The notes: generated by a model from the sequence alone, not told the origin. Counted from the stretch's first letter, positions 18,715 through 29,750 are shown. The stretch is 64,000 nt of DNA from Pseudomonas helleri (GCF_001043025.1 NZ_JYLD01000001.1:248001-312000); one strand, 5' to 3'. A program made the numbers and translations.

Positions 18715-21408
18715 ATGAAAAGCCAATCCGATGCTGCCCTGCGAACGGCAGCCGAGGTCGTGACGCAGTTACCCGTGCCCTCGCGGCTCGGGATGCTGCG
18801 TTTCGAGCGGCTTAATGAAGCCAGCTGGGCCTTGCTTTACCTCGACCCAGGCTGCGAGCGCTACGTCGGGTTGCCCGCCACTGAGCTGTGTGCACTGGTC
18901 GGCTCGCCCTACGCCAGCCTGATGGAGCCCAAAGCGCGCTATCGCTTACATGACGCGATTGCGCTGCAACTGCGCGCCAGCCCCCACTATGTGGTGCATT
19001 ACACCCTGCACACGCCTCTGGGGGCGCTGAACCTGATGGAAGTGGGCGAGGCCTACAAGCAACACAACCGCCAGCTGTTGCGCGGTTATGTGCTGGTAGT
19101 AGAGGGCACGGTCAGCAGCACCGCGCTGGCCCCGGTCGCAGAGCTGGAAACACAAAACAGCCGGTTGCACATCGCTCTGGAACTCAACCAGCGCGCCCAG
19201 CAAGAACAACTGCAACACCTTGAACGTGTGCGCGCCCAACAGGACTTGATCCTGCGTCTGGCCCGCCACCGCTACAGCCAGCACAACTCGCTGCAAGAAG
19301 CCGCCGAACTGATCACCCGCAGCGCTTGCGACATTTACCAACTGGACGCTGCCAGCCTGTGGACCCTCGACGGCCACCGCATGCTGCCGATTTCGGCGTT
19401 TCAGCGCGAAAGCCAGGCGTATGTGGCGCAAGACGCCATCGACATCAGCCTGTTCCCGGACTACCTCGACGCCCTGCACACCAGCCGCTCCATCGACGCG
19501 CAAAACGCCAACCGCGACCCGCGCACCCGGGAACTGGCAGCCTGCCTGAACCGCCACGACACCAACGCCATGCTCGATGCCAGCATTCGCATCGACGGCC
19601 AGGTGATTGGCGTGTTGTGCCTTGAACAGACCGGCAAGACGCGGGCCTGGCAAGCCGATGAAATCGCCTTTGCCGGCGAGTTGGCCGACCAGTTCGCGCA
19701 AGTCATCAACAACCACAACCGGCGCGCTGCCACTAACGCCCTGCACCTGTTTCAGCGGGCCGTCGAGCAAAGTGCCAATGCCTTTTTGCTGGTCAATTGC
19801 GACGGCGTGGTCGAGTACGTCAATCCGAGCTTCACCGCCATCACCCAATACAGCGCCGAAGAAGTCCAGGGCCACAAGCTGTCTGAACTGCTGGCGCTGG
19901 AGAACCTCAGCGACCTGCTGTTCGATGCGCACTCAAGCTTGAGCAAGGGTAATAGCTGGCAAGGTGAGTTCAAGAGCCGGCGTAAAAACCTGGAGCCCTA
20001 CTGGGGTCAGATGTCGATCTCGAAGGTCTATGGCGACAACCGCGAACTGACCCACTACATCGGTATTTACGAAGACATCACCGAGGCCAAGCTGGCGCAA
20101 CAGCGGATCGAACGCCTGGCCTACACCGACAACCTGACCGGCCTTGGCAACCGCCCGGCGTTTATCCGCAACCTCGATCAGCGGTTCACCCATGACAGCG
20201 CTACCAAGGTGTGCCTGTTACTGGTGGACATCGACAACTTCAAGCGGATCAACGACAGCCTCGGCCACCAGACCGGCGACAAGCTCTTGATCAGCCTGGC
20301 GCGCCGCCTGCGCAACAGCCTGAACCCCGAAGATAATCTGGCCCGCTTTGCCAGTAACGAATTTGCCGTGCTGCTGGACAACGCCACCCTCGAAATCGGC
20401 CAGCAAACCGCCAGCCAGTTGCTGATGACCCTCGACAAACCGATGTTCGTCGATAACCAGTTGATCAGCGTCACCGGCTCTGTCGGCGTGGCCTGCGCGC
20501 CCCTGCACGGGCTCGACCCACAGACCTTGATGCGTAACGCCGGGCTGGCGCTGCACAAGGCCAAAGCCAACGGCAAGCATCAGGTGCAGGTGTTCACCGA
20601 AACCTTGAACGCCGAGGCCAGCTATAAGCTGTTCGTCGAAAACAACCTGCGCCGCGCCCTGACCCAAAACGAGCTGGATGTGTTCTACCAACCCAAGCTG
20701 TGTTTACGCACAGGGCGGTTGCTAGGCATGGAAGCCCTGCTGCGCTGGGATCACCCGGAAAAAGGCATGATCCGCCCCGACCAGTTCATCAGCGTCGCGG
20801 AAGAAACCGGGCTGATCATCCCCATTGGCAAGTGGGTCGCGCGCCAGGCCTGCCGCATGAGCAAGCAACTGAGTGCGGCCGGGTTTGGCAACTTGCAGGT
20901 GGCGATCAACCTGTCGCCCAAGCAGTTTTCGGACCCGGATCTGGTCGCCTCGATTGCCAGCATCCTCAAGGAAGAACACCTGCCCCCGGCGCTGCTTGAA
21001 CTGGAACTGACCGAAGGCCTGCTGCTGGAAGCCACAGACGACACCCGCCTGCAACTGGATCAGCTCAAGGAACTAGGCCTGACCCTGGCCATGGACGACT
21101 TTGGCACCGGGTACTCCTCACTCAGCTACTTGAAGAAATTCCCGATCGACATCATCAAAATCGACCGCAGCTTTATCAAAGACATCCCCGACAACCAAAA
21201 CGACATGGAAATCACCTCAGCGGTGATTGCCATGGCCCATAACCTTAAGCTTAAAGTGGTGGCCGAAGGCATCGAGACCGCCGCCCAACTGGCCTTCTTG
21301 CGCCGCCACCGCTGCGACGTGGGCCAGGGCTACCTGTTCGACCGGCCGATCCCCGGTGCCGAGCTGCAACGCGCACTTAAACGCTACCCGCGCGGACCGC
21401 TGACCTGA
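18715..21408 (+). CDS. dipA: Cyclic-di-GMP phosphodiesterase DipA (GAF-PAS-GGDEF-EAL)
   Basis: 897 residues from ATG 18715 (MKSQSDAALRTAAEV), matching the length I recall for P. aeruginosa DipA. The frame is open further upstream to 18637 but without family support. Order: N-terminal sensor region, GAF-like (about 190-360), PAS (about 365-480), GGDEF (about 485-640) and EAL (about 650-895). The GGDEF signature is degenerate (RFASNEFAVLL), so cyclase activity is unlikely. The EAL domain keeps MEALLRW, ELTEGLLLE, MDDFGTGYSSL and VVAEGIET, so it should hydrolyse c-di-GMP. DipA promotes biofilm dispersal and motility in P. aeruginosa. Confidence 0.92.
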   Translation: MKSQSDAALRTAAEVVTQLPVPSRLGMLRFERLNEASWALLYLDPGCERYVGLPATELCALVGSPYASLMEPKARYRLHDAIALQLRASPHYVVHYTLHTPLGALNLMEVGEAYKQHNRQLLRGYVLVVEGTVSSTALAPVAELETQNSRLHIALELNQRAQQEQLQHLERVRAQQDLILRLARHRYSQHNSLQEAAELITRSACDIYQLDAASLWTLDGHRMLPISAFQRESQAYVAQDAIDISLFPDYLDALHTSRSIDAQNANRDPRTRELAACLNRHDTNAMLDASIRIDGQVIGVLCLEQTGKTRAWQADEIAFAGELADQFAQVINNHNRRAATNALHLFQRAVEQSANAFLLVNCDGVVEYVNPSFTAITQYSAEEVQGHKLSELLALENLSDLLFDAHSSLSKGNSWQGEFKSRRKNLEPYWGQMSISKVYGDNRELTHYIGIYEDITEAKLAQQRIERLAYTDNLTGLGNRPAFIRNLDQRFTHDSATKVCLLLVDIDNFKRINDSLGHQTGDKLLISLARRLRNSLNPEDNLARFASNEFAVLLDNATLEIGQQTASQLLMTLDKPMFVDNQLISVTGSVGVACAPLHGLDPQTLMRNAGLALHKAKANGKHQVQVFTETLNAEASYKLFVENNLRRALTQNELDVFYQPKLCLRTGRLLGMEALLRWDHPEKGMIRPDQFISVAEETGLIIPIGKWVARQACRMSKQLSAAGFGNLQVAINLSPKQFSDPDLVASIASILKEEHLPPALLELELTEGLLLEATDDTRLQLDQLKELGLTLAMDDFGTGYSSLSYLKKFPIDIIKIDRSFIKDIPDNQNDMEITSAVIAMAHNLKLKVVAEGIETAAQLAFLRRHRCDVGQGYLFDRPIPGAELQRALKRYPRGPLT

Positions 21409-21475
21409 CAGCGACGCAGCACTCGGGCACACTGCTGTTCTAACTTCCTGCAATCTGACTGAGAGGACATGAAAC

Positions 21476-22123
21476 ATGGTCTTGCGCTCGGAAATCCTGG
21501 TGAATAAAAACGTGCTACCCACTCAAGAACAAGCCCTGCCGGGCCGCGAAACACCGATGCAACTGCCCGAAACCCACTTCGTCAATGGCAACCCGTTGCT
21601 GGGCCCGTTTCTGGACGACGTCGGTTTTGCGATCTTTGGTTTGGGTTGCTTCTGGGGCGCAGAACGCAAGTTCTGGCAAGTACCCGGCGTGGTCAGCACG
21701 GTGGTGGGTTACGCCGGAGGCTTTACCCCCAACCCGACCTATGAAGAAGTCTGCTCGGGCCTGACCGGCCACACCGAAGTGGTGCTGGTGGTGTACGACC
21801 AAGCAAAAGTGAAATACGAAGACCTGCTGAAAATGTTCTGGGAACTGCACAACCCGACCCAGGGCATGCGCCAGGGCAACGACATCGGCACCCAATACCG
21901 CTCGGTGATCTACTGCACCACGCCAGAGCAACTGGCAGCGGCCGAGGCCAGCAAAGCGGCCTACCAGGCTGAATTGACCAAAGCAGGCGTGGGCACCATT
22001 ACTACCGAAATCGCAGAAGCCCCAACGGTCTACTTCGCCGAGGCGTACCACCAGCAATACCTGGCAAAAAACCCGCAAGGCTACTGCGGCATCGGCGGCA
22101 CAGGCGTGACCTGCCCTATCTGA
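21476..22123 (+). CDS. msrA: Peptide methionine (S)-S-oxide reductase
   Basis: 215 residues. The catalytic motif [13 protein letters not shown] holds the nucleophilic Cys, and YAGG, TGHTEVV and [10 protein letters not shown] are conserved downstream. The C-terminal [12 protein letters not shown] supplies resolving cysteines. It repairs oxidised methionine in proteins using thioredoxin. It follows dipA by 67 bases in the same direction, the order also seen in P. aeruginosa, and a REP lies after it. Confidence 0.96.
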   Translation: MVLRSEILVNKNVLPTQEQALPGRETPMQLPETHFVNGNPLLGPFLDDVGFAIFGLGCFWGAERKFWQVPGVVSTVVGYAGGFTPNPTYEEVCSGLTGHTEVVLVVYDQAKVKYEDLLKMFWELHNPTQGMRQGNDIGTQYRSVIYCTTPEQLAAAEASKAAYQAELTKAGVGTITTEIAEAPTVYFAEAYHQQYLAKNPQGYCGIGGTGVTCPI

Positions 22124-22137
22124 CCCCACACACCTCC

Positions 22138-22217
22138 TGTAGGAGCGAGCTTGCCTCGCGATCTTTTGATCTTTAAAAGATCGCGAGGCAATCGAGCGTC
22201 GACCGGCTGCTCCTACA
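22138..22217. repeat. REP palindrome 4 (chimeric right arm)
   Basis: The left arm is canonical (TGTAGGAGCGAGCTTGCCTC). The right arm pairs only through GATCGCGAGGCA and then switches to ATCGAGCGTCGACCGGCTG before the shared end CTCCTACA. It looks like a recombinant between two REP variants. Confidence 0.85.
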
Positions 22218-22231
22218 AGGTGAGGTGATCG

Positions 22232-23068
22232 TTACTCAGCGATTATCCATTCCATCTGCCAGCCACCCTGGGTTTGGCCCAGTGTTTTGGCCAGCCATGG
22301 CAGCAGTTCGCGCAGTTCTTCTTCCAGACCCCAAGGCGGGTTGGCGATCGCCAGGCCCGAGCCGTTCAGGCTGTTGGGGGTGTCCAGCGGGTGCACAAAC
22401 AACTCGACCTGCAACAACTTCGGAGCGCCGGAGGCGGCCAGGTCCTGATAAAAACGACGCAGTTGGCGCTTGTCCTTGATCGGGTACCAGATCGCTACAA
22501 CGGTCTGACGCATGCGGCTGATGGCGTCTTTTAACGACTCCACGCAACGCTGCATTTCGTCGAGCTTTTCAAACGGCGGGTCAATCAGCATCACCGCACG
22601 TTTTTCGGCCACGGGCAGCAACGCACGCGGTACGTGCCAGCCTTCGCCCAAGTGCACCGCCACACGACGGTCGCCCTTCATGTTGGCCTTGAGCATCACA
22701 CCGTCTTCAGGGTGTTTTTCGTTGAGCAACACGCGGTCGTGCGCACGGGTGGTGCGACGTGCCAGTTCAGGCGAACCCGGGTAGTAACGCAATTGCCCGT
22801 CCGGGTTCATCTTGTGCAACACCTGCATGTAGTCCGCAGTCATCGCGGGCAGGTCTTTTCTGCCCCACAAGCGTGCGACGCCTTCCAGGTACTCGCCCGT
22901 GCGCGTGGCCTGATCGCCTTGAAGGTCATACAAACCCAGCCCGGCGTGGGTATCGAGGTAAGCAAAAGGCTGCTCTTTGCGCGACATCAACGCGATGAGG
23001 CGGGTCAAGACGATATGTTTAAGAACGTCGGCGTGGTTACCGGCGTGGAAGGCGTGACGATAGTTCAT
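22232..23068 (-). CDS. rlmJ: 23S rRNA (adenine(2030)-N6)-methyltransferase
   Basis: 278 residues starting MNYRHAFHAGNHADVLKHIV, the hallmark of RlmJ (YhiR). The SAM-binding motif is YLDTHAGLGLYDL and the catalytic motif is VMLIDPPFEK (D-P-P-F/Y of N6-adenine methyltransferases). It methylates A2030 of 23S rRNA. It converges on msrA, with REP 4 between them. Confidence 0.95.
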   Translation of the reverse strand: MNYRHAFHAGNHADVLKHIVLTRLIALMSRKEQPFAYLDTHAGLGLYDLQGDQATRTGEYLEGVARLWGRKDLPAMTADYMQVLHKMNPDGQLRYYPGSPELARRTTRAHDRVLLNEKHPEDGVMLKANMKGDRRVAVHLGEGWHVPRALLPVAEKRAVMLIDPPFEKLDEMQRCVESLKDAISRMRQTVVAIWYPIKDKRQLRRFYQDLAASGAPKLLQVELFVHPLDTPNSLNGSGLAIANPPWGLEEELRELLPWLAKTLGQTQGGWQMEWIIAE

Positions 23069-23156
23069 GGTTGCTCCTGCGCAGGGAGCGAAGTTTACCC
23101 TGTGCAGCGAATAACGTCAGGGGTTAAGCCACGCTCCACGCCAGACGGTGCCTTGC

Positions 23157-23498
23157 TCAAATCGCTCGCGGCACCAATACCAGGTTATGCACGCTGACCT
23201 CGCTCGCCACCCAGTCAATCGCGAACTGCTCGCTGGCATCTGCAATCAGTTCGTCCTTGTCCAGCACTTGCACGCGGATTTGATGGGCTTCAACGGGCTC
23301 CGGCGACTCATCGTCATCGACGTGAAAGGCGAACGTCCAGGGTGCCGGAATGGCGTAATAGCCGTGCGTTTCGAGCAGCAGGCGCTCTACACCACCCGGC
23401 TTGCGGGCGTACACCGAAATAATCCAGTGATAGTGGCTTTGAAATGAGAAGGGCAAGTCCCGAGCGGAGATGTGCCCGAGGAAAATCTTTTTACGCAT
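23157..23498 (-). CDS. Conserved hypothetical protein
   Basis: 113 residues from ATG 23498 (MRKKIFLGHISARDLPF), chosen because AAGGA lies nine bases upstream; an in-frame ATG nine bases earlier is less well placed. The protein is soluble, acidic in the middle (HVDDDESPEPVEAH), and has no signal peptide, membrane segment or motif that I recognise. It reads away from putP and towards rlmJ, in the same direction as rlmJ. Confidence 0.7.
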   Translation of the reverse strand: MRKKIFLGHISARDLPFSFQSHYHWIISVYARKPGGVERLLLETHGYYAIPAPWTFAFHVDDDESPEPVEAHQIRVQVLDKDELIADASEQFAIDWVASEVSVHNLVLVPRAI

Positions 23499-23668
23499 GG
23501 TTGTCATCCTTGATTGAGGCACTCATCAGTGAGCGCTTAACCAAGGTTAATACGTCTGGAGCAGGCCATTTACGCTTCAGAAGAACCCGCTTCACAAATG
23601 AGAAACCTCCGGGCAGAACACGCTGTTAATCCCACGCGCAATGCCATGTCTTAAGCGAGCCCCAATAA

Positions 23669-23700
23669 AAACGGCCCGTTCCATGGGAAACGGGCCGTTG
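23669..23700 (-). terminator. Terminator of putP
   Basis: Stem AACGGCCCGTT / AACGGGCCGTT. Read on the minus strand it is followed by TTTTTATTGG, placing an intrinsic terminator about 37 bases after the putP stop. The symmetrical stem could act from both sides. Confidence 0.85.
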
Positions 23701-23736
23701 TCTGTTACCCACTAGGTGGGTCGCAACTCACTGAAC

Positions 23737-25224
23737 TCAGTGGTGCAGTTTGAAGTCATTCTCAGCCGCTTCGAAGCGCTCGACCATCTTCTTGCTTGGG
23801 CCTTGGCCCATGGCGCTGACCACCAAAATGGCGATGCTGGCGAAGATGAAGCCCGGGATGATTTCGTACAGCCCCAGCAAACTGAAGTGTTTCCAGACGA
23901 TCACCGTGATGGCCCCGACCAAAATACCGGACAGCGCGCCATTGCGGGTCATACCTTTCCACAGTACCGAGATCAGCACCACCGGGCCAAACGCAGCACC
24001 GAAGCCTGCCCACGCATAGCTCACCAGGCCCAGCACGCGGTTGTCCGGGTTAGACGCCAGCATGATGGCAACCACGGCCACCAGCAGCACCATGGCGCGA
24101 CCGACCCACACCAACTCGGTCTGGGAGGCATTTTTACGCAGGAAGGATTTGTAGAAGTCTTCTGTCAGGGCGCTGGAGCACACCAGCAACTGGCAGCTCA
24201 AGGTACTCATCACCGCCGCCAGGATGGCCGACAGCAAGACACCGGCAATCCACGGGTTGAACAGCAGCTTGGCCAGCTCGATAAACACCCGCTCAGGGTT
24301 TTCGTTGACCGGGCCCGCCACTTCCGGGTGCGCCGAGAAGTAAGCAATACCGAAGAAGCCGACGGCAACGGTGCCGACCAGGCACAGGATCATCCAGGTC
24401 ATGGAGATGCGACGTGCGTTGGCGATCGACTTCACCGAATCGGCGGCCATGAAGCGCGCCAGAATGTGCGGCTGGCCAAAGTAGCCCAGGCCCCAGCCCA
24501 TCAGCGAGATGATGCCAATAAAGGAAGTGCCTTTGAGCATGTCAAAGTTGGCCGGGTCCTTGGCTTCGATCGCAAGGAACGTGGTATCAACGCCACCGGT
24601 TGCCAGCAATACGATGATCGGCGTGAGGATCAGCGCAAAAATCATCAGGGTGGCTTGCACAGTGTCTGTCCAGCTCACCGCCAAAAAGCCGCCGACGAAG
24701 GTGTAGGCAATAGTCGCCGCAGCACCGGCCCACAGGGCTGTTTCGTACGACATGCCAAAGGTGCTTTCGAACAGACGTGCACCGGCCACCACGCCCGACG
24801 CGCAGTAAATGGTGAAGAACACCAGAATCACCACCGCCGAGATAATCCGCAGCAGCCCGCTTTTGTCTTCGAAACGGCTGGCAAAGTAGTCCGGCAAGGT
24901 CAGCGCATCACCGTTGTGCTCGGTCTGCACCCGCAGGCGTCCGGCCACAAACAGCCAGTTCAAATACGCACCGACCACCAGGCCGATGGCAATCCAGCTT
25001 TCGGACAGGCCGGACATGTAAATGGCACCCGGCAAGCCCATCAGCAGCCAGCCGCTCATGTCAGAGGCGCCAGCGGACAACGCGGTGACCACGCTGCCCA
25101 GGCTGCGACCGCCGAGAATGTAGTCCGACAGGTTATTGGTGGAGCGATAAGCCATAAAGCCAATCAGCACCATTGCCGCGATATAGATCACGAACGTGAT
25201 CAGGGTTGGGTTACTTACACTCAT
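23737..25224 (-). CDS. putP: Sodium/proline symporter
   Basis: 495 residues from ATG 25224 (MSVSNPTLITFVIYIAAMV). The open frame extends upstream to 25317 but that part is not family-like. It has about 13 hydrophobic segments of the sodium:solute symporter fold, including GGRSLGSVVTALSAGASDMSGW and the C-terminal GFIFASIAILVVSAMG. It imports proline with Na+ for use by PutA, and is divergent from putA across a shared control region. Confidence 0.96.
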   Translation of the reverse strand: MSVSNPTLITFVIYIAAMVLIGFMAYRSTNNLSDYILGGRSLGSVVTALSAGASDMSGWLLMGLPGAIYMSGLSESWIAIGLVVGAYLNWLFVAGRLRVQTEHNGDALTLPDYFASRFEDKSGLLRIISAVVILVFFTIYCASGVVAGARLFESTFGMSYETALWAGAAATIAYTFVGGFLAVSWTDTVQATLMIFALILTPIIVLLATGGVDTTFLAIEAKDPANFDMLKGTSFIGIISLMGWGLGYFGQPHILARFMAADSVKSIANARRISMTWMILCLVGTVAVGFFGIAYFSAHPEVAGPVNENPERVFIELAKLLFNPWIAGVLLSAILAAVMSTLSCQLLVCSSALTEDFYKSFLRKNASQTELVWVGRAMVLLVAVVAIMLASNPDNRVLGLVSYAWAGFGAAFGPVVLISVLWKGMTRNGALSGILVGAITVIVWKHFSLLGLYEIIPGFIFASIAILVVSAMGQGPSKKMVERFEAAENDFKLHH

Positions 25225-25701
25225 TGCATTAAGCCCTGGCATTGTTTTTATCGTTGACGGCCGCCTGGCCGCACATTCACAAACGTTTTGTCTGAGACGG
25301 TTAACCAGGCTGCGCATTTATGACGGACGCTTCTCCAGGAAAATCGTCAGCCGTAGAACCTTGTGGGTTCAAAGGGTCACACCTAAGTCGCGAATGCTAT
25401 GCAACAACGCAAATCAGGTGCAACCAATTTCTGTCTTGTCAGTTGCACCTTGTCGCGCCTTTCGCTTCTTTTTCGACGCAAAAGCGCCCCGTATCAATCG
25501 AAAACCCCACATTCCCTGTAGGAGCGAGCTTGCCTCGCGATCTTTTAAAACATCACCCAATTGCGAGGCAAGCTCGCCCCGACAGGTGAGGAAAAAAATT
25601 CTGATGAAACCGGGTTGCACCTAGTTGCACCCAATTCAGCGCAGCGCTAATCTTGCCGCCAGCTGCTGCCGCGCCCATGTGGCACCCATGAGGATAAAAA
25701 A
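25225..25701. promoter_or_regulatory. putP/putA control region with five PutA operator boxes
   Basis: A 477-base divergent gap. Five GTTGCA/TGCAAC hexamers lie at 25400-25405, 25419-25424, 25442-25447, 25614-25619 and 25624-25629. Family knowledge: in E. coli, PutA's ribbon-helix-helix domain represses put genes by binding GTTGCA operators. Here three boxes lie to the left and two to the right of a REP. Proline-dependent release of PutA should induce both genes. AGGATA before ATG 25702 is the probable putA ribosome-binding site. Confidence 0.75.
25517..25584. repeat. REP palindrome 5 (degenerate right arm)
   Basis: The left arm is canonical to GATCTTTTAA. The inner right arm is altered (CATCACCCAATTGCGAGG) and the end is CGCCCCGACA, so pairing is imperfect. 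It sits between the two groups of PutA boxes. Confidence 0.88.
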
Positions 25702-28700
25702 ATGGCTACCACCACCCTTGGGGTCAAACTCGATGACCCAACCCGCGAGCGCCTGAAGGCTGCCGCGGCCTCGATTGATCGCACGCCACACTGGCTGATC
25801 AAACAGGCAATTTTCAATTACCTGGAAAAACTCGAGGGTGGTGCAACCCTGGCGGAGTTGAACGGTGTGCCAGCTGGCACCAGCGATGACGCTGATGACA
25901 CCAACACCGATCACACCCACCAATGCTTCCTGGAATTTGCCGAAAGCATCTTGCCGCAATCAGTCCTGCGCGCAGCCATTACCTCGGCTTACCGCCGCCC
26001 GGAACCCGAAGTGGTGCCGATGCTGTTGGAGCAGGCACGTCTGTCTGCACCGATGGCCGAAGCCACCCAGACCCTGGCCGCCTCGATTGCCGAAAAACTG
26101 CGCAATCAAAAGAGCGCCGGTGGCCGTGCCGGTATCGTGCAAGGCCTGCTGCAAGAGTTCTCGCTGTCGTCCCAGGAAGGCGTGGCCCTGATGTGCCTGG
26201 CCGAAGCGCTGCTACGCATCCCGGACAAAGGCACCCGTGACGCCCTGATCCGCGACAAAATCAGCACCGGCAATTGGCACCCGCACTTGGGCAACAGCCC
26301 GTCGCTGTTCGTCAACGCCGCCACCTGGGGCCTGTTGCTGACCGGCAAACTGGTGTCGACGCACAACGAAGCAGGCCTGACCTCCTCCCTGAGCCGCATC
26401 ATCGGCAAGAGCGGCGAGCCGATGATCCGCAAGGGCGTCGACATGGCCATGCGCCTGATGGGCGAGCAGTTTGTGACCGGCGAAACCATCGCCGAAGCAC
26501 TGGCCAACGCCACGCGCTTTGAAGCCAAGGGCTTCCGTTATTCCTACGACATGCTCGGCGAAGCCGCACTGACCGAACATGACGCGCAGAAGTACCTCGC
26601 CTCGTACGAACAAGCCATCCACTCGATCGGCAAAGCCTCCAACGGCCGTGGCATTTATGAAGGCCCGGGCATTTCGATCAAGTTGTCGGCCCTGCACCCG
26701 CGTTACAGCCGTGCCCAATACGAGCGCGTGATGGACGAGCTGTACCCGCGCCTGCTGTCGCTGACCCTGCTGGCCAAGAAATATGACATCGGCCTCAACA
26801 TCGACGCCGAAGAAGCTGACCGCCTGGAACTGTCCCTCGACCTGCTCGAGCGCCTGTGCTTTGAGCCAGAGCTGAGCGGCTGGAACGGCATCGGTTTCGT
26901 CATCCAGGCTTACCAGAAGCGCTGCCCGTACGTGATCGACTACGTGATCGATCTGGCCCGCCGCAGCCGTCACCGCCTGATGATCCGCCTGGTGAAAGGC
27001 GCCTACTGGGACAGCGAAATCAAGCGCGCCCAAGTCGAAGGCCTGGAAGGTTATCCGGTGTACACCCGCAAGGTGTACACCGACGTGTCCTACGTTGCCT
27101 GCGCGAAAAAACTGCTGGCCGTCCCCGAAGCGATCTACCCGCAGTTCGCCACGCACAACGCCCACACTTTGTCGGCCATTTACCACATCGCCGGTCAGAA
27201 CTACTACCCGGGCCAGTACGAGTTCCAATGCCTGCACGGCATGGGTGAACCGCTGTACGAACAAGTTGTAGGCAAGATTTCCGAAGGCAAGCTGAACCGT
27301 CCGTGCCGTGTGTACGCTCCGGTCGGCACCCACGAAACCTTGCTGGCTTACCTGGTGCGTCGCCTGCTGGAAAACGGCGCGAACACCTCGTTTGTTAACC
27401 GCATTGCCGACCATTCGATCTCGATTCACCAGTTGGTGGCCGACCCTGTCAGCCAGATCGAGCAAATGGCCACGGCCGAAGGCAGCTTCGGCTTGCCGCA
27501 CCCGCGCATTCCGTTGCCGCGTGACTTGTATGGCAGCGAACGCGCCAACTCCAGCGGCATCGACATGGCCAACGAACACCGTCTGGCATCGTTGTCCTGC
27601 GCCCTGCTGGCCACGGCTCACAACGACTGGAAAGCCGCGCCGATGCTCGGTTGCACCTCCAGCACCCAAGTCCCGGCCGCGGTACTCAACCCGGCCGACC
27701 TGCGCGATGTGGTCGGCTATGTGCAAGAAGCCACGGTTGAAGACGCAGACAACGCGATCCAGTGCGCGCTGAACGTCGCGCCGATCTGGCAGGCCACCCC
27801 GCCGACCGAGCGTGCCGCCATCCTGGAACGCGCCGCCGACCAGATGGAAGCCGAGATCCAGCCGCTGATGGGCCTGCTGGCCCGCGAAGCTGGCAAGACC
27901 TACGCCAACGCCATTGCCGAAGTCCGCGAAGCGGTCGACTTCCTGCGCTACTACGCCGTGCAGGCGCGCAATGACCTGACCAACGACGCCCACCGCCCGC
28001 TGGGCCCTGTGGTGTGCATCAGCCCATGGAACTTCCCGCTGGCGATTTTCAGTGGCCAAGTAGCCGCAGCGCTGGCCGCCGGTAACCCGGTACTGGCCAA
28101 ACCTGCCGAACAAACACCGCTGGTGGCCGCTCAGGCCGTGCGCATCCTGCTGGAAGCGGGTATTCCAGAAGGCGTGCTGCAACTGCTGCCAGGCCGTGGC
28201 GAAACCGTGGGCGCACGTCTGGTCGGTGACGATCGGGTCAAAGGTGTAATGTTTACTGGCTCTACCGAAGTCGCTCGCCTGCTGCAACGCAACATCGCCG
28301 GCCGTCTGGACGCTCAAGGCCGCCCGATCCCGCTGATCGCTGAAACCGGCGGCCAGAACGCCATGATCGTCGACTCCTCGGCCCTGACCGAACAAGTGGT
28401 CATCGACGTGGTGTCCTCGGCATTCGACAGCGCCGGTCAGCGCTGCTCGGCACTGCGCGTGCTGTGCTTGCAGGAAGATTCGGCAGACCGCGTCATCGAA
28501 ATGCTCAAAGGTGCCATGGCCGAATCGCGCATGGGCAACCCGGAGCGCTTGAGCGTGGACATTGGCCCGGTGATTGATGCCGAAGCCAAGGCCGGGATCG
28601 AGAAACACATCCAGGGCATGCGCGACAAAGGCCGCAACGTGTTCCAGATGGCCATTGCCGACATCGAAGAATCTAAGCGCGGCACCTTCGTGATGCCGAC

Positions 28701-29655
28701 CCTGATCGAGCTGGAAAGCTTCGACGAACTGGAACGCGAAATCTTCGGCCCGGTTCTGCACGTGGTGCGCTACAAGCGCAAAGACATCGACCAGTTGATC
28801 GCCCAGATCAACGCATCGGGCTACGGCCTGACCCTGGGCGTGCATACCCGCATCGACGAAACCATTGCCAAAGTGGTCAACAACGTCAACGCCGGTAACG
28901 TTTACGTCAACCGCAACATCGTCGGTGCCGTGGTCGGCGTACAGCCGTTCGGTGGCGAAGGTTTGTCGGGTACCGGCCCGAAAGCCGGTGGCCCGCTGTA
29001 CCTGTTCCGCCTGCTGTCGACTCGCCCAAGCGATGCCATCGAGCAATCGTTCGCCAAAGTCGACGCCATCAGCGCGCCAGACACCCAAGCCCGCGAAGCG
29101 CTGAGCAAGCCGCTCAACGCCCTGCAAACCTGGGCACAAAGCAATCAACAAACGGCGCTGGCCGAGCTGTGCAGCGAATTCGCCGCCCACTCGCAAAGCG
29201 GCATCACCCGCCTGCTCAACGGCCCGACCGGCGAACGCAACAGCTACGCCATCTTGCCGCGCGAACACGTGCTGTGCCTGGCCGACACTGAAAGCGACCT
29301 GCTGACCCAACTGGCTGGCGTACTGGCCGTGGGCAGCTCGGCGGTACTGCCGGACAGCGATCTGGGCAAAGCCCTGTTTGCCCGTCTGCCAAAAGAGGTG
29401 CAAGCGCGCATCAAGCGCGTAGCGGACTGGACCAAGGACGACGTTGTTTTCGACGCGGTCCTGCACCACGGCGACAGCGATCAACTGCGCGAGGTGTGCC
29501 AGCACGTGGCCAAACGTGCAGGCGCCATTGTCGGCGTGCAAGGGTTGTCTCAAGGCGAAACCAACATCGCCCTGGAACGCCTGGTGATCGAACGCGCACT
29601 GAGCGTCAACACCGCTGCTGCGGGCGGTAACGCGAGCTTGATGACCATCGGTTAA
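25702..29655 (+). CDS. putA: Trifunctional proline utilisation protein PutA (repressor, proline dehydrogenase, P5C dehydrogenase)
   Basis: 1317 residues. Residues 1-45 ([20 protein letters not shown]) form the ribbon-helix-helix DNA-binding domain, so this is the autoregulatory type. The FAD proline dehydrogenase barrel includes [16 protein letters not shown] and [15 protein letters not shown]. The aldehyde dehydrogenase half has [27 protein letters not shown], the catalytic Glu in [14 protein letters not shown] and the catalytic Cys in [14 protein letters not shown]-terminal domain closes the substrate tunnel. It oxidises proline to glutamate at the membrane. Confidence 0.98.
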   Translation: MATTTLGVKLDDPTRERLKAAAASIDRTPHWLIKQAIFNYLEKLEGGATLAELNGVPAGTSDDADDTNTDHTHQCFLEFAESILPQSVLRAAITSAYRRPEPEVVPMLLEQARLSAPMAEATQTLAASIAEKLRNQKSAGGRAGIVQGLLQEFSLSSQEGVALMCLAEALLRIPDKGTRDALIRDKISTGNWHPHLGNSPSLFVNAATWGLLLTGKLVSTHNEAGLTSSLSRIIGKSGEPMIRKGVDMAMRLMGEQFVTGETIAEALANATRFEAKGFRYSYDMLGEAALTEHDAQKYLASYEQAIHSIGKASNGRGIYEGPGISIKLSALHPRYSRAQYERVMDELYPRLLSLTLLAKKYDIGLNIDAEEADRLELSLDLLERLCFEPELSGWNGIGFVIQAYQKRCPYVIDYVIDLARRSRHRLMIRLVKGAYWDSEIKRAQVEGLEGYPVYTRKVYTDVSYVACAKKLLAVPEAIYPQFATHNAHTLSAIYHIAGQNYYPGQYEFQCLHGMGEPLYEQVVGKISEGKLNRPCRVYAPVGTHETLLAYLVRRLLENGANTSFVNRIADHSISIHQLVADPVSQIEQMATAEGSFGLPHPRIPLPRDLYGSERANSSGIDMANEHRLASLSCALLATAHNDWKAAPMLGCTSSTQVPAAVLNPADLRDVVGYVQEATVEDADNAIQCALNVAPIWQATPPTERAAILERAADQMEAEIQPLMGLLAREAGKTYANAIAEVREAVDFLRYYAVQARNDLTNDAHRPLGPVVCISPWNFPLAIFSGQVAAALAAGNPVLAKPAEQTPLVAAQAVRILLEAGIPEGVLQLLPGRGETVGARLVGDDRVKGVMFTGSTEVARLLQRNIAGRLDAQGRPIPLIAETGGQNAMIVDSSALTEQVVIDVVSSAFDSAGQRCSALRVLCLQEDSADRVIEMLKGAMAESRMGNPERLSVDIGPVIDAEAKAGIEKHIQGMRDKGRNVFQMAIADIEESKRGTFVMPTLIELESFDELEREIFGPVLHVVRYKRKDIDQLIAQINASGYGLTLGVHTRIDETIAKVVNNVNAGNVYVNRNIVGAVVGVQPFGGEGLSGTGPKAGGPLYLFRLLSTRPSDAIEQSFAKVDAISAPDTQAREALSKPLNALQTWAQSNQQTALAELCSEFAAHSQSGITRLLNGPTGERNSYAILPREHVLCLADTESDLLTQLAGVLAVGSSAVLPDSDLGKALFARLPKEVQARIKRVADWTKDDVVFDAVLHHGDSDQLREVCQHVAKRAGAIVGVQGLSQGETNIALERLVIERALSVNTAAAGGNASLMTIG

Positions 29656-29670
29656 ACGCCGAGCTACAAA

Positions 29671-29705
29671 AAACCGGGCACCTGTGAGGGTGCCCGGTTT
29701 TTTTG
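29671..29705 (+). terminator. Terminator of putA
   Basis: A 12-base stem AAACCGGGCACC / GGTGCCCGGTTT with a six-base loop runs straight into a T-tract (TTTTTT), 16 bases after the putA stop. Confidence 0.95.
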
Positions 29706-29750
29706 TGCCCCAAAAACGCCAACGTCACGTGTTGAAGCTGAACCAAACAG

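Noticed and set aside
20340..20375. Active diguanylate cyclase in dipA
   Set aside because: The signature reads ASNEF rather than GGDEF/GGEEF, so only the EAL phosphodiesterase is expected to work; this is known for DipA-type proteins.
26212..29553. 1113-codon minus-strand frame opposite putA
   Set aside because: Mirror frame of the GC-rich putA gene; composition is repetitive His/Gln/Val/Ala with no domain.
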